DNA of 64,000 nt from Halopseudomonas bauzanensis (GTDB lineage Bacteria > Pseudomonadota > Gammaproteobacteria > Pseudomonadales > Pseudomonadaceae), in NCBI RefSeq assembly GCF_900114735.1, contig NZ_FOUA01000005.1, positions 1 through 64,000 of the forward strand. Reading direction: 5' to 3'. The notes beneath the pieces are model-generated. The model was not told the DNA's origin. It saw nothing but the letters and a program-made list of their open reading frames with translations, and searched no databases. The position numbers and the translations under genes are program-made. The first letter of the stretch is position 1; each line of letters opens with the position of its first letter. Shown in pieces: positions 17,052 through 25,897 of this stretch.

Positions 17052-18842
17052 GTGTCGTTCAATCATTACTATCAGAGTGAGCTCACCGCCTTGCGGCAAC
17101 TCGGCAAGCGTTTTGCCGAACGCAGCCCGGCGCTGGCACCCTTCCTCAGCCAGAGCGGCAAGGACCCGGACGTCGAGCGACTGCTCGAAGGCTTCGCGTT
17201 TCTTACCGGCCGGCTGCGGCAGAAGCTGGATGACGAGCTGCCGGAACTCACCCATTCCCTGATGCATCTGCTGTGGCCGAACTACATGCGCCCGCTACCG
17301 GCCATGAGCATTCTGCAGTTCGAACCTCTGCGCCACGCCGGCGAGGCGCTGACCGTACCGCGCAATACACCGGTGGAGTCGCGACCGGTGGATGGCGTCA
17401 GCTGCCGCTTTCGCACCAACTACGATACCGAAGTGCTGCCGCTGGCGATGCATGCTCTGGATTATTCGGTCAAGGGCAACGGTGCGCTGCTCAATCTGCA
17501 GTTGATGATGAGCGCACCCGGCAGTCTGGCAGATATCAATCTGCGGCAGTTACGCCTGCATTTCGCCGGCGAGCGCTATATCAGCCAGATGCTGTTGCTC
17601 GGCCTGGTGCGCAATCTGCAGAGCCTCGAGCTGGTCTTGCTAGACCGTCACGGCGCTCCGCTGGAGCTGCCCGCCGAGGTGTCGGCGCAGATGCTGCAGC
17701 TGGGCCAGGAGCAGATACAGCAAGTGGGCTTCGCCGATGAAGAGGCGATGATCCCCTACCCGCTCAATACCTTTCGCGGCTACCGCTACATACAGGAATA
17801 TTTCGCCTTTCAGGACAAGTTCCTGTTCGTCGATATCCTTGGCCTGAATGTCCTGCAGCGGCTGCCGGCGGCACTGCTGAAGCAGGCACGGGGGCTGGAG
17901 TTGCGCTGCCATATCGCCAAGACCGGGGAGCAGCGCATCAGACCCTCGGTGGACAACGTGCGGCTGTACTGCACGCCCATCGTCAATCTGTTCACCCACG
18001 ACGCCACACCCATTCGGCTCGATGGTCGTCAGGATCAGTATCTGCTGCGCCCAGCTACCTACGGCAACCGCCACTGCGGCGTGTTCTCCATCGACCGGGT
18101 CACCGGCTGGAAGCCCGGTGGCCAGGGCTATGAGGAATATGTGCCCTTCGAGTCCTTCGAGCACGACACCAGCTTCGGCGCCGATACATCCCGGCCGTAC
18201 TACAGCATGCGCCAGCATGCCTCGCCGGTCGGCGATGGGCTGGAGACCTTTCTCAGTTTCGGTCTGTATACGCTGGAGCATCACGAGACGCTGTCAGTGG
18301 AGCTGACCTGTACCAATCAGAACCTGCCGCAGAAACTGGCGCTGGGCGATATCTGCCAGCCCTGCGAAGGCACCCCGGAATTTCTCGGGTTTCGCAATAT
18401 CAGCGCCGTCACGCCCTGTCACGCGCCGCCGCTGCATCGCGACTTCCTGTGGAAGCTGATCAGCAACATGTCGCTGAATTATCTGTCGCTGTCGAATGTC
18501 GAGGCGCTCAAGGTGATCCTCGAGACCTACGACCTGCCCCGGCATACCGACCAGCATGCTGCCAAGGTCAGCAAGCGTCTGCTCGGCGGCCTCAAGCACA
18601 TCAACCACACCCATGTTGACCGTCTGCACCGCGGCCTGCCCGTACGCGGCATCCGCACCGAGTTGAGCATGGATGCCGATGGCTATCTGGGCGAAGGCGA
18701 TCTGTTCCTGTTCGCCTCTGTACTCAATGAGTTTTTCGCGCTCTACGCCAGCCTCAACTCCTACCACGAGTTGCGGGTCAAGAGTTCCAAGGGAGAGATA
18801 TATCAATGGCCGCCACGCATGGGGCAACAGCCCCTGCTTTGA
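17052..18842 (+). CDS. tssF: T6SS baseplate protein TssF
   Basis: A 596-residue TssF (VasA, DUF879) that forms the baseplate wedge with TssG and TssE. The family N-terminus SFNHYYQSELTALRQLGKRF begins right at the GTG at 17052, which I take as the start; an upstream ATG frame overlapping tssE has no family match. Other family segments are PELTHSLMHLLWPNYMRPLP and, near the C-terminus, RGIRTELSMDADGYLGEGD. Its end overlaps tssG by 37 bases. Confidence 0.95.
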   Translation: MSFNHYYQSELTALRQLGKRFAERSPALAPFLSQSGKDPDVERLLEGFAFLTGRLRQKLDDELPELTHSLMHLLWPNYMRPLPAMSILQFEPLRHAGEALTVPRNTPVESRPVDGVSCRFRTNYDTEVLPLAMHALDYSVKGNGALLNLQLMMSAPGSLADINLRQLRLHFAGERYISQMLLLGLVRNLQSLELVLLDRHGAPLELPAEVSAQMLQLGQEQIQQVGFADEEAMIPYPLNTFRGYRYIQEYFAFQDKFLFVDILGLNVLQRLPAALLKQARGLELRCHIAKTGEQRIRPSVDNVRLYCTPIVNLFTHDATPIRLDGRQDQYLLRPATYGNRHCGVFSIDRVTGWKPGGQGYEEYVPFESFEHDTSFGADTSRPYYSMRQHASPVGDGLETFLSFGLYTLEHHETLSVELTCTNQNLPQKLALGDICQPCEGTPEFLGFRNISAVTPCHAPPLHRDFLWKLISNMSLNYLSLSNVEALKVILETYDLPRHTDQHAAKVSKRLLGGLKHINHTHVDRLHRGLPVRGIRTELSMDADGYLGEGDLFLFASVLNEFFALYASLNSYHELRVKSSKGEIYQWPPRMGQQPLL

Positions 18843-19822
18843 GTCCGATCGTGCGCAGCATCCGCGAGTACAGCCTGTTTCAGGGTGTGCAACTGGTGCA
18901 GGAGCGCCTGCGTCAGGCCCATCCCGAGCTGGATGATGAGGCGCTGTACGAGCGACTGGAATTGCAGGCAAACCCGAGCATGGGGTTTCCCGGCAGCGAG
19001 ATCGAATCGGTGGAGTATTTCGAGGAACGCGGCGAGCTGCGGGCCCGCCTGCGGGTGAACCTGGTCAGCCTGTTCGGCGCCGGCTCACCCCTGCCGGCCT
19101 TCTATGGCGAACAGGCGTTGGGCGACGGGGTCGATGGCAATCCCACCCGCATGTTCATGGATCTGTTCAATAACAGACTCCAGCGGCTGCTGTTGCCGGT
19201 GTGGCAGAAGTACCGCTATCACGCCCGCTTCAAGCCCGGCGGGCGCGACCCGGTGTCCGCCCTGCTGTTTTCGCTGATCGGCCTGAGTGGCAACACCATT
19301 CGCCACTCCACGGAGCTGAACTGGAAACGCCTGCTGCCCTACCTGGGCCTGCTCAGTCTGCGGGCGCAATCGGCGGCAATGGTCGAATCGGTACTGCGCT
19401 ACTACTTCAAGCATGAGCAGTTGCATATCGAACAGTGCCTGGAGCGCGAGGTGGATATTCCCGGCGATCAGCGCTGCCAGCTGGGCCTGGGCAACAGCAC
19501 CCTTGGCGATAGCCTGGTGCTCGGCGAGCGGGTGCGTGATCGCAGCGGCAAGTTCCGCATCCACATCCTCAATCTGGATTGGGCGCGCTTTCATGACTTT
19601 CTGCCACCCGGCTGCGACAACCAGCCGTTGCGCGTGCTGATCCGGTTCGTGCTGCGCACCCCGCTGGACTATGACGTGCGCCTGCACCTGCGACCGGATG
19701 AAATTCGTGAGCTGCGCCTGGGCGCCGGCAACACCTGTCGCCTGGGCTGGACCAGCTGGCTGGGCTGCGAGCACGCCGATGCCATGGTCACCCTCGGCAG
19801 CCAGCCGCATCAGGCGCTCTGA
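18806..19822 (+). CDS. tssG: T6SS baseplate protein TssG
   Basis: A 338-residue TssG (VasB, DUF1305). Typical segments are FQGVQLVQERLR, PSMGFPGSEIESV and LVSLFGAGSPLPAFYGE, followed by the C-terminal RLGWTSWLG motif. It forms the core of the baseplate wedge together with TssF. The start, at ATG 18806 inside the end of tssF, has GGGAGA about ten bases upstream, so the two are translationally coupled. Confidence 0.95.
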   Translation: MAATHGATAPALSPIVRSIREYSLFQGVQLVQERLRQAHPELDDEALYERLELQANPSMGFPGSEIESVEYFEERGELRARLRVNLVSLFGAGSPLPAFYGEQALGDGVDGNPTRMFMDLFNNRLQRLLLPVWQKYRYHARFKPGGRDPVSALLFSLIGLSGNTIRHSTELNWKRLLPYLGLLSLRAQSAAMVESVLRYYFKHEQLHIEQCLEREVDIPGDQRCQLGLGNSTLGDSLVLGERVRDRSGKFRIHILNLDWARFHDFLPPGCDNQPLRVLIRFVLRTPLDYDVRLHLRPDEIRELRLGAGNTCRLGWTSWLGCEHADAMVTLGSQPHQAL

Positions 19823-19844
19823 GATTCAAAACTAAGGACGGATA

Positions 19845-22451
19845 ATGATCAATCTGGATTTGCAACAACTGGTACAGGCACTCGACGCCGACAGCCGCCG
19901 CGACCTGGAAGCCGCCGCCGAACGCTGCGTCAGCCGGGGTGGCTCCAAGGTACTGATCGAAGACCTGCTCGATGGCCTGCTGAACCGTTCCGACAGCCTG
20001 CTGGTACGCGCATTGCCGGATGCCGGCAGCAGCGCCGATGAACTCGCGGCAGTACTGCAGCCCCGTCCGGAATCGGGCGCAACCAACAATCCGGTGTTCT
20101 CCACCGAGTTGGTGCAGTGGCTGCAGGATGCACTGCTGACGGCCTCGCTGGAACTCAAGCAAAGCCAGATCGACCAGGCGGCGCTGATTCTCGCTCTGCT
20201 GCGCAACCCGCTGCGTTATGCCGGAACCGCTTACATGGCGATCCTCGGCACCCTGAACGCCGAGCGCCTGGGTGAGTTCGCTCGCTCACAACAACCCGCT
20301 ACCCCAGCGCCAGGTGGCACCGGGAACGGCGAATCAGCTCTGCAACGCTTCACCCATAACTTCACCCGCCAGGCCCGCGAGGGTCGGCTCGATCCGGTCC
20401 TCTGCCGCGATGCAGCCATCCGCCAGATGATCGATATCCTGGCTCGCCGCCGCAAGAACAACCCCATCGTGGTCGGCGAGGCCGGCGTCGGCAAGACTGC
20501 CATTGTCGAAGGGTTGGCGTTGCGCATCGCCCAGGGCGAAGTGCCGCCGGTACTGCAGAATACCGAACTGCTGTGTCTGGATCTGGGTCTGCTGCAGGCC
20601 GGCGCCAGCATCAAGGGCGAGTTCGAGCGGCGGCTGCAGGCGGTGATCGATGAGGTCAAGGCATCACAGCAGCCGATCATTCTGTTCATCGACGAAGCCC
20701 ACACCCTGATCGGCGCCGGCGGTCAGGCCGGCGGCTCCGATGCGGCCAACCTGCTCAAACCCGCCCTCGCCCGCGGCGAGTTGCGCACCATCGCCGCCAC
20801 CACCTGGAGCGAATACAAGAAGTACTTCGAGAAGGATCCGGCGCTGGCCAGGCGATTCCAGCCGGTGCAGTTGCACGAGCCGACGGTCAGCGAGGCGATC
20901 ACCATCCTGCGCGGACTGGCACCAGTCTACGAGCAGAGTCATGGGGTCTACCTACGCGACGATGCGGTGGTCGCGGCAGCAGAACTGTCGGCCCGCTATC
21001 TGGCCGGCCGTCAATTGCCCGACAAGGCGGTGGATGTGCTGGACACTGCCTGCGCGCGGGTGCGTATCAATCTGGCGGCGGCACCTGAAGCCATCGAAAG
21101 CCTGCGTCAGGAGCTGGCCGAGGGCGACCGCCAATGCGACGCCATGCGCCGCGATCAACAGGCCGGTCTGGCAATCGATACCGAGGCCCTGGATCATCTG
21201 GAGAACCGGCTGCTCAGCGCCCGCAGCGAACTGATCGATATGCAGCAACACTGGGAAGCGCAACGGGATCTGGCGCTGCGCCTGCTCGAACTGCGCAAGC
21301 AATGCGCCGCCGCGCGCCAGGCCAACGAGGCAACAAGCGCAGATTTGCCGGAAGCGGAGACAGAAAGCGCCGACCTCGAATCTCGGCTGCGCGCGACCCA
21401 GGCTGAACTTCATGCTGCACAGGCTGATGGCGTGCTGGTCAGCCATGAAGTCTGCCCGCGCCTGGTCGCCGAGGTCATCAGCCACTGGACTGGCATTCCG
21501 CTGGCCCAACTGGCGCGCCAGCATAACGCCAAGGTGGCGACTTTCAGCGACGATCTGCGTCAACGACTGCGCGGTCAAGAGCAGGCCGTCCAGGCGGTGA
21601 ACCGCGCCATCCGCGCCGCCGCCGCCGGCATGACACCAGTGGATGCGCCCACCGGTGTCTTCCTGCTCGCCGGCCCCAGTGGCGTCGGCAAGACCGAGAC
21701 GGCGCTGGCACTGGCCGACCTGCTGTACGGCGGCGAGCGTTTTCTCACCACTATCAACATGTCCGAATTCCAGGAAAAGCACAGTGTGTCCCGGCTGATC
21801 GGCGCTCCGCCCGGCTACGTTGGCTACGGCGAAGGGGGCATGCTGACCGAGGCGGTTCGGCAGAAGCCCTATTCGGTGATTCTGCTCGACGAGGTGGAGA
21901 AGGCCGACCCGGATGTGCTCAACATCTTCTACCAGATTTTCGATAAGGGCGTAGCCAATGACGGCGAAGGCCGGGAGATCAACTTCCGCAATACCCTGAT
22001 TCTGCTCACCTCCAATCTGGCGTCGGAGGTTATCGTCGAGCTGTGCCGCAGCGGCGAACGTCCCACCGCCGAACAGCTGGAACAGGCCATCCGGCCGACG
22101 CTGAGCCGCCATTTCAAGCCGGCGCTGCTAGCCCGCATGAAGGTGGTGCCTTATTACCCCGTCGCTGGCGAAGTCCTGCAGGAACTGGTTGCGCTGAAGC
22201 TGGAGCGCTTCGCCGAGCGGCTGCAGCGTCGCCGCTTGAGCTTCAGCCATACACCGGAGCTGGCCGCCCATTTCGCCGACCTCTGCGGCGACAGTGAGAT
22301 GGGCGCCCGCCTGATCGATCAACTGATCGACCGGCATCTGCAAGCCATGACCGTCGATCGTCTGCTGGATGCGATGGCCACTGGCGAGACCCTGCGGCAG
22401 GTGCAGGCCACAGTCACTGACGAAGGGCGGGTTATCTGTGAATTCGCCTGA
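19845..22451 (+). CDS. clpV: T6SS AAA+ ATPase ClpV (TssH)
   Basis: An 868-residue ClpB-type hexameric ATPase that disassembles contracted TssBC sheath in the cytoplasm. An N-terminal Clp repeat domain (residues 1-150) precedes the first AAA+ module with Walker A GEAGVGKT at 211-218 and Walker B IDEAH around Asp283-Glu284. A coiled-coil middle domain spans about 400-520, and the second AAA+ module has Walker A GPSGVGKT at 610-617. The C-terminal ClpB_D2-small domain is present. The length fits ClpV. The sigma-54 activator gene overlaps its last 14 bases. Confidence 0.97.
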   Translation: MINLDLQQLVQALDADSRRDLEAAAERCVSRGGSKVLIEDLLDGLLNRSDSLLVRALPDAGSSADELAAVLQPRPESGATNNPVFSTELVQWLQDALLTASLELKQSQIDQAALILALLRNPLRYAGTAYMAILGTLNAERLGEFARSQQPATPAPGGTGNGESALQRFTHNFTRQAREGRLDPVLCRDAAIRQMIDILARRRKNNPIVVGEAGVGKTAIVEGLALRIAQGEVPPVLQNTELLCLDLGLLQAGASIKGEFERRLQAVIDEVKASQQPIILFIDEAHTLIGAGGQAGGSDAANLLKPALARGELRTIAATTWSEYKKYFEKDPALARRFQPVQLHEPTVSEAITILRGLAPVYEQSHGVYLRDDAVVAAAELSARYLAGRQLPDKAVDVLDTACARVRINLAAAPEAIESLRQELAEGDRQCDAMRRDQQAGLAIDTEALDHLENRLLSARSELIDMQQHWEAQRDLALRLLELRKQCAAARQANEATSADLPEAETESADLESRLRATQAELHAAQADGVLVSHEVCPRLVAEVISHWTGIPLAQLARQHNAKVATFSDDLRQRLRGQEQAVQAVNRAIRAAAAGMTPVDAPTGVFLLAGPSGVGKTETALALADLLYGGERFLTTINMSEFQEKHSVSRLIGAPPGYVGYGEGGMLTEAVRQKPYSVILLDEVEKADPDVLNIFYQIFDKGVANDGEGREINFRNTLILLTSNLASEVIVELCRSGERPTAEQLEQAIRPTLSRHFKPALLARMKVVPYYPVAGEVLQELVALKLERFAERLQRRRLSFSHTPELAAHFADLCGDSEMGARLIDQLIDRHLQAMTVDRLLDAMATGETLRQVQATVTDEGRVICEFA

Positions 22452-23997
22452 AGCACCGCTGATGTTCAGCCAGTTGCCGCAGCCATTGCGCTATGCCCAG
22501 GCACTGCTCGAACACTTCTCCCGGCTGGCAGGGCTGACCGACAGCCGCCGCCTGTGCCAGGGCCTGGTTGAGTCGGCCAGTCAGTTGACCGGCTGCGAAC
22601 TGAGTCAGCTGTACCTGTTGGATGACACCCATACCCAACTGACCCTGGCGGCCGAATGGCATGAGAACAACTGGCAGATCCGGGAACAGGCCGGCTTGCC
22701 CAGCGACTATCACCGCGAACAGTTGCTGCAGTACTGCTTGTGCCAGAACCAGATATTGGCCATCGATACGCTCGACAGCAGCCTGCATGACACCGCTTTC
22801 CTGCCGGATAGTGCCACGCCGTGGCGCACCCTGCTGTGCCTGCCGCTGCTCTCCGAAGCCCGGCATGTACTCGGTGTATTGCTCACCGCCAGCACCCAGT
22901 CACTGCGCCTGGGCAACTTTGCCGACTCCCTGGGGTTGCTAGGCAACTTCACGGTGAGCCAGCTCGGTCTGCTGCAGCGGGTCGATACCGTGCCCGCCCC
23001 GGCCACGGCAGAGCCGGCACCGGATCGCCCCTGCCCCAGCGGCTACGGACTGATCGGTAACAGCCCGGCCATGCGCACGCTCTATCAGTTGCTCGGCAAG
23101 GTACTGCACAACCCCGTGAATGTGCTGCTGACCGGCGAAACCGGCACCGGCAAGGAGTTGGTGGCCCGCGCGATCCATGATTACGGTTTCCGGCGTACCC
23201 GCCCCTTCGTGGTGCAGAACTGCGCTTCGCTGCCGGAGAATCTGCTGGAAAGCGAGATGTTCGGCTACCGCAAGGGCGCCTTCAGCGGCGCCGACCGGGA
23301 TCATACCGGACTGCTCGACGCTGCCGACACCGGCACCCTGTTCCTCGATGAAATTGGCGACATGCCGTTGAGCCTGCAGGCCAAGTTGCTGCGGGTGCTG
23401 CAGGAAGGCGAAGTGCGGCCACTGGGCAGCACCGACACACACAAGGTTGATGTCCGCATCATTGCTGCGACCCACCGTGACCTGAAGCTGCTGGTGGAAG
23501 CCGGCACCTTCCGTGAAGACCTCTATTACCGGCTGGCGCACTTCCCCATCGAGCTGCCACCACTGCAGGAACGTGGCCAGGACATCCTGCAGTTGGCCCG
23601 GCACTTTGCCGAACAGGCCTGCGTCTTTCTCCAGCGTCCGCTCTGTCGCTGGTCGCAGGCCGCCGAGTCGCAGCTGCTTGGCTACCCCTTTCCCGGCAAT
23701 GTGCGGGAACTCAAGGGGGTAGTCGAGCGAGCCATTCTGCTGTGCGACGGCAATGAGCTGCTGCCCGAGCACTTCTCGCTGGAAGACGCCGCGGATACCA
23801 GTCGCAACCTGCGCGAGCGCCTGGAACAGGTTGAACGCAACCTGCTGATCGAATCACTGCGCCGCAACCAGGGCAACCAGACCAGTGCCGCCACCGAACT
23901 GGGATTGCCCCGCCGCACGCTGCTTTACCGCATGCAGCGCCTGAATATCTGTGCGGCGGACATCAGATCGCGGGAGAAAGCCGATGCCCGTCAATGA
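22438..23997 (+). CDS. Sigma-54-dependent activator of T6SS (Sfa2/VasH-like)
   Basis: A 519-residue bacterial enhancer-binding protein: GAF-type sensory region (about residues 25-195), AAA+ domain with Walker A GETGTGKE at 233-240 and an HTH_8 Fis-type DNA-binding domain at the C-terminus ([18 protein letters not shown]). The sigma-54-contacting loop reads GAFSGA at 280-285 instead of the usual GAFTGA. Its place after clpV matches sfa2 of HSI-II; it probably activates sigma-54 promoters for T6SS genes such as distant hcp/vgrG loci. I choose GTG 22438, preceded by AAGGGCGG, over the upstream ATG at 22369; ATG 22462 is an alternative. Confidence 0.9.
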   Translation: MNSPEAPLMFSQLPQPLRYAQALLEHFSRLAGLTDSRRLCQGLVESASQLTGCELSQLYLLDDTHTQLTLAAEWHENNWQIREQAGLPSDYHREQLLQYCLCQNQILAIDTLDSSLHDTAFLPDSATPWRTLLCLPLLSEARHVLGVLLTASTQSLRLGNFADSLGLLGNFTVSQLGLLQRVDTVPAPATAEPAPDRPCPSGYGLIGNSPAMRTLYQLLGKVLHNPVNVLLTGETGTGKELVARAIHDYGFRRTRPFVVQNCASLPENLLESEMFGYRKGAFSGADRDHTGLLDAADTGTLFLDEIGDMPLSLQAKLLRVLQEGEVRPLGSTDTHKVDVRIIAATHRDLKLLVEAGTFREDLYYRLAHFPIELPPLQERGQDILQLARHFAEQACVFLQRPLCRWSQAAESQLLGYPFPGNVRELKGVVERAILLCDGNELLPEHFSLEDAADTSRNLRERLEQVERNLLIESLRRNQGNQTSAATELGLPRRTLLYRMQRLNICAADIRSREKADARQ

Positions 23998-24039
23998 CCG
24001 CCGCTTGAATTGCCCGGATAACCCAAGGAGTAGCAATAG

Positions 24040-24213
24040 ATGATGTTCGGATCTTCCATTTCGACATGCGTGCAACAGTCCCGACGCCGCCGGCGTAGCC
24101 TGCTGCTACTGGCCATGACTCTGTGTCTGGCCGGCTGTGGTGCCAATTACAAGCTCAGCGACGGCGACTACCGTCCGCTGGGAGACCCCACCGCGGCCGA
24201 GCGCCGCCCGTAG
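24040..24213 (+). CDS. Small T6SS-linked lipoprotein (HSI-II OrfX position)
   Basis: A 57-residue reading frame starting ATGATG with AAGGAG ten bases upstream. An arginine-rich N-region (QQSRRRRRS) and hydrophobic stretch lead to the lipobox LAGC, predicting lipidation of Cys33 and a mature peptide of only about 25 residues (CGANYKLSDGDYRPLGDPTA as its first part). It sits between the sigma-54 activator and the FHA gene, exactly where P. aeruginosa HSI-II has the unexplained OrfX (PA1664). Conservation of position and lipobox argues that it is a real protein; its role is unknown. Confidence 0.75.
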   Translation: MMFGSSISTCVQQSRRRRRSLLLLAMTLCLAGCGANYKLSDGDYRPLGDPTAAERRP

Positions 24214-24231
24214 CGCCAGGAGTACCTCACC

Positions 24232-25422
24232 ATGGAATTGGTATTCGATGTGGTCAGCGCCCCGCAGCAGATGCCCGGTCTGGCCATCAGCAAGAGCTTC
24301 AAGCAGGCCGGCGGCATCATCGGCCGCGCCGACAGCTGTGACTGGGTGATCCCCGACACGCGGCGGGTCATCTCCGGCCAGCACGCACGTATCAGTCATC
24401 ATGACGGTCATTTTTATCTGACCGACACCAGCAGCAACGGCATCGAGCTGACGGGCAGCGGCGAGCGACTGAACAAGGGCGAGCCCCAGCGCATCGAACA
24501 TGGCAATGTGTACCGCCTTGGCGAGGTGGAGATCCGGGCACGGCTGATTCAGGACCCGTCGGTGTTCCTCGACCACGCCAGCGGCTCCCCCGGCGCGGAC
24601 AATATCATCCCCGACGATGCCTTTCTCGACCTGGACCCGCTGAATGCGCTGGATCAGCAGGAGCGACTGTACAACGAGACCGATGAGCTGGCGATGCCCG
24701 GCCTGGCCCCTCAACGGCAGGCCCAGCAGGACTATGCACGTGTCGATATGGAAAGCCTGGCGGTGCCCGAGCTGGTCGCCCCACCGGCGCCCTCCGCCCC
24801 GGCGCCGGCCCCCGAGCAGGAACGCCAGCCGCCGCGTTTCTGGGAGCGTTTCGGCAGCGAACTGGGGATGGATCTGGAACAGCTGGATGATACGCAGCGC
24901 GAAGCGCTGGCGCTGCGTGTCGCCCGGCTGCTGAAGATCAGTGTGGGCAATCTGCAGCAGAGCCTGCGTACCCGCAGCGACCTGAAAAGCGAGATGCGCC
25001 TGGCCCAGACCACTGTGCAGACCGCTGGCAATAATCCACTCAAGCACAGCAGCGATGCCACCGCCGCGCTGACCATCCTGCTGCGCGACAGCGAGCCCGG
25101 CCAGTTGCCCGCGGAACAGGCGGTAAGCCGTGCGTTCCGGGATCTACAGGCTCATCAGGTGGCGCTGATCGCGGCCAGCCGTGCCGCCGTCAAGGGCATG
25201 CTGGAGCACCTGTCCCCCGAGCAGCTGACGCTGCGTTTCGAGCGGGAGAACAAGTCGCTGATCAGCACTGCAGGCGGTCGCTGGCGCGCTTATATGCGGC
25301 TGTACAACGCGCTGGAAGAAAACAATGAATGGAGCGAACGCCTGTTCGCCCGGGACTTTGCCACCGCCTACGAAGAACAGATTCGCCTTATCGCCACCCT
25401 CAACAATGACTTTCAAGGATGA
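24232..25422 (+). CDS. tagH: T6SS-associated FHA-domain protein (TagH/Fha2)
   Basis: A 396-residue protein with an N-terminal forkhead-associated domain (about residues 20-100). It carries the phosphothreonine-binding pattern GRADSCDWVIPD, ISGQHARIS and DTSSNGIEL. A variable Pro/Ala linker (about 185-205) leads to the TagH C-terminal domain (WERFGSELGMDL to the end). Fha proteins are read-outs of the T6SS kinase/phosphatase pair, here encoded at the end of the same operon, and recruit the membrane complex. It starts 18 bases after the small lipoprotein gene. Confidence 0.93.
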   Translation: MELVFDVVSAPQQMPGLAISKSFKQAGGIIGRADSCDWVIPDTRRVISGQHARISHHDGHFYLTDTSSNGIELTGSGERLNKGEPQRIEHGNVYRLGEVEIRARLIQDPSVFLDHASGSPGADNIIPDDAFLDLDPLNALDQQERLYNETDELAMPGLAPQRQAQQDYARVDMESLAVPELVAPPAPSAPAPAPEQERQPPRFWERFGSELGMDLEQLDDTQREALALRVARLLKISVGNLQQSLRTRSDLKSEMRLAQTTVQTAGNNPLKHSSDATAALTILLRDSEPGQLPAEQAVSRAFRDLQAHQVALIAASRAAVKGMLEHLSPEQLTLRFERENKSLISTAGGRWRAYMRLYNALEENNEWSERLFARDFATAYEEQIRLIATLNNDFQG

Positions 25423-25427
25423 CTGCC

Positions 25428-25895
25428 ATGCCGCGTCCCATGCTTTTGCTTGCTCTGTGCACCCTGCTCGCCCTGAGCGGCTGCTCGCCCTTTTCCAGCA
25501 CCACCAAGCTGGACTTGACCCTCGAAGGCAGTCCCCGGTTGAACCCGGACATCAATGACCGCCCTTCACCGATCGTGGTCCGACTGATCGAGCTGCGCAA
25601 TCCAGTGGCCTTCGAGAACACCGAATTCTTCTCGCTGTATCAACGCCCCCGGGAAGTGCTCACGCCCGACCTGGTAAGCCAGGAAGAGCTCGAACTGCGC
25701 CCTGGTGATAAGCGCAGCTACAAACTGTCGACGCAACCCGAGAGCCGCTATATCGGTGTGCTCGCTGCCTATCGCAACCTGCCCGAGGCCAATTGGCGCT
25801 ACGTGATCCCGCTCAAGCAGAAGAGCCACAACCAGGCCGAGCTGTATCTCGACGCGCGGGGCATCAGCACGCCTGCATCCGCCAGGGAAGACTGA
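25428..25895 (+). CDS. tssJ: T6SS outer-membrane lipoprotein TssJ
   Basis: A 155-residue SciN/TssJ lipoprotein with lipobox LSGC (Cys19 of the chosen frame). The mature part has the TssJ pattern NPDINDRPSPIVVRLIEL and ends in the beta-rich RYIGVLAAYRNLPEANWRY motif. It anchors the TssJLM membrane complex to the outer membrane by binding TssM in the periplasm. I prefer ATG 25428, with AAGGA eight bases before it, to the in-frame ATG at 25419 that overlaps the FHA stop. Confidence 0.95.
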   Translation: MPRPMLLLALCTLLALSGCSPFSSTTKLDLTLEGSPRLNPDINDRPSPIVVRLIELRNPVAFENTEFFSLYQRPREVLTPDLVSQEELELRPGDKRSYKLSTQPESRYIGVLAAYRNLPEANWRYVIPLKQKSHNQAELYLDARGISTPASARED

Positions 25896-25897
25896 TC

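Noticed and set aside
22369-22437. Upstream ATG as start of the sigma-54 activator
   Set aside because: It would overlap clpV by over 80 bases with an arginine/proline-rich leader; GTG 22438 has a ribosome site.
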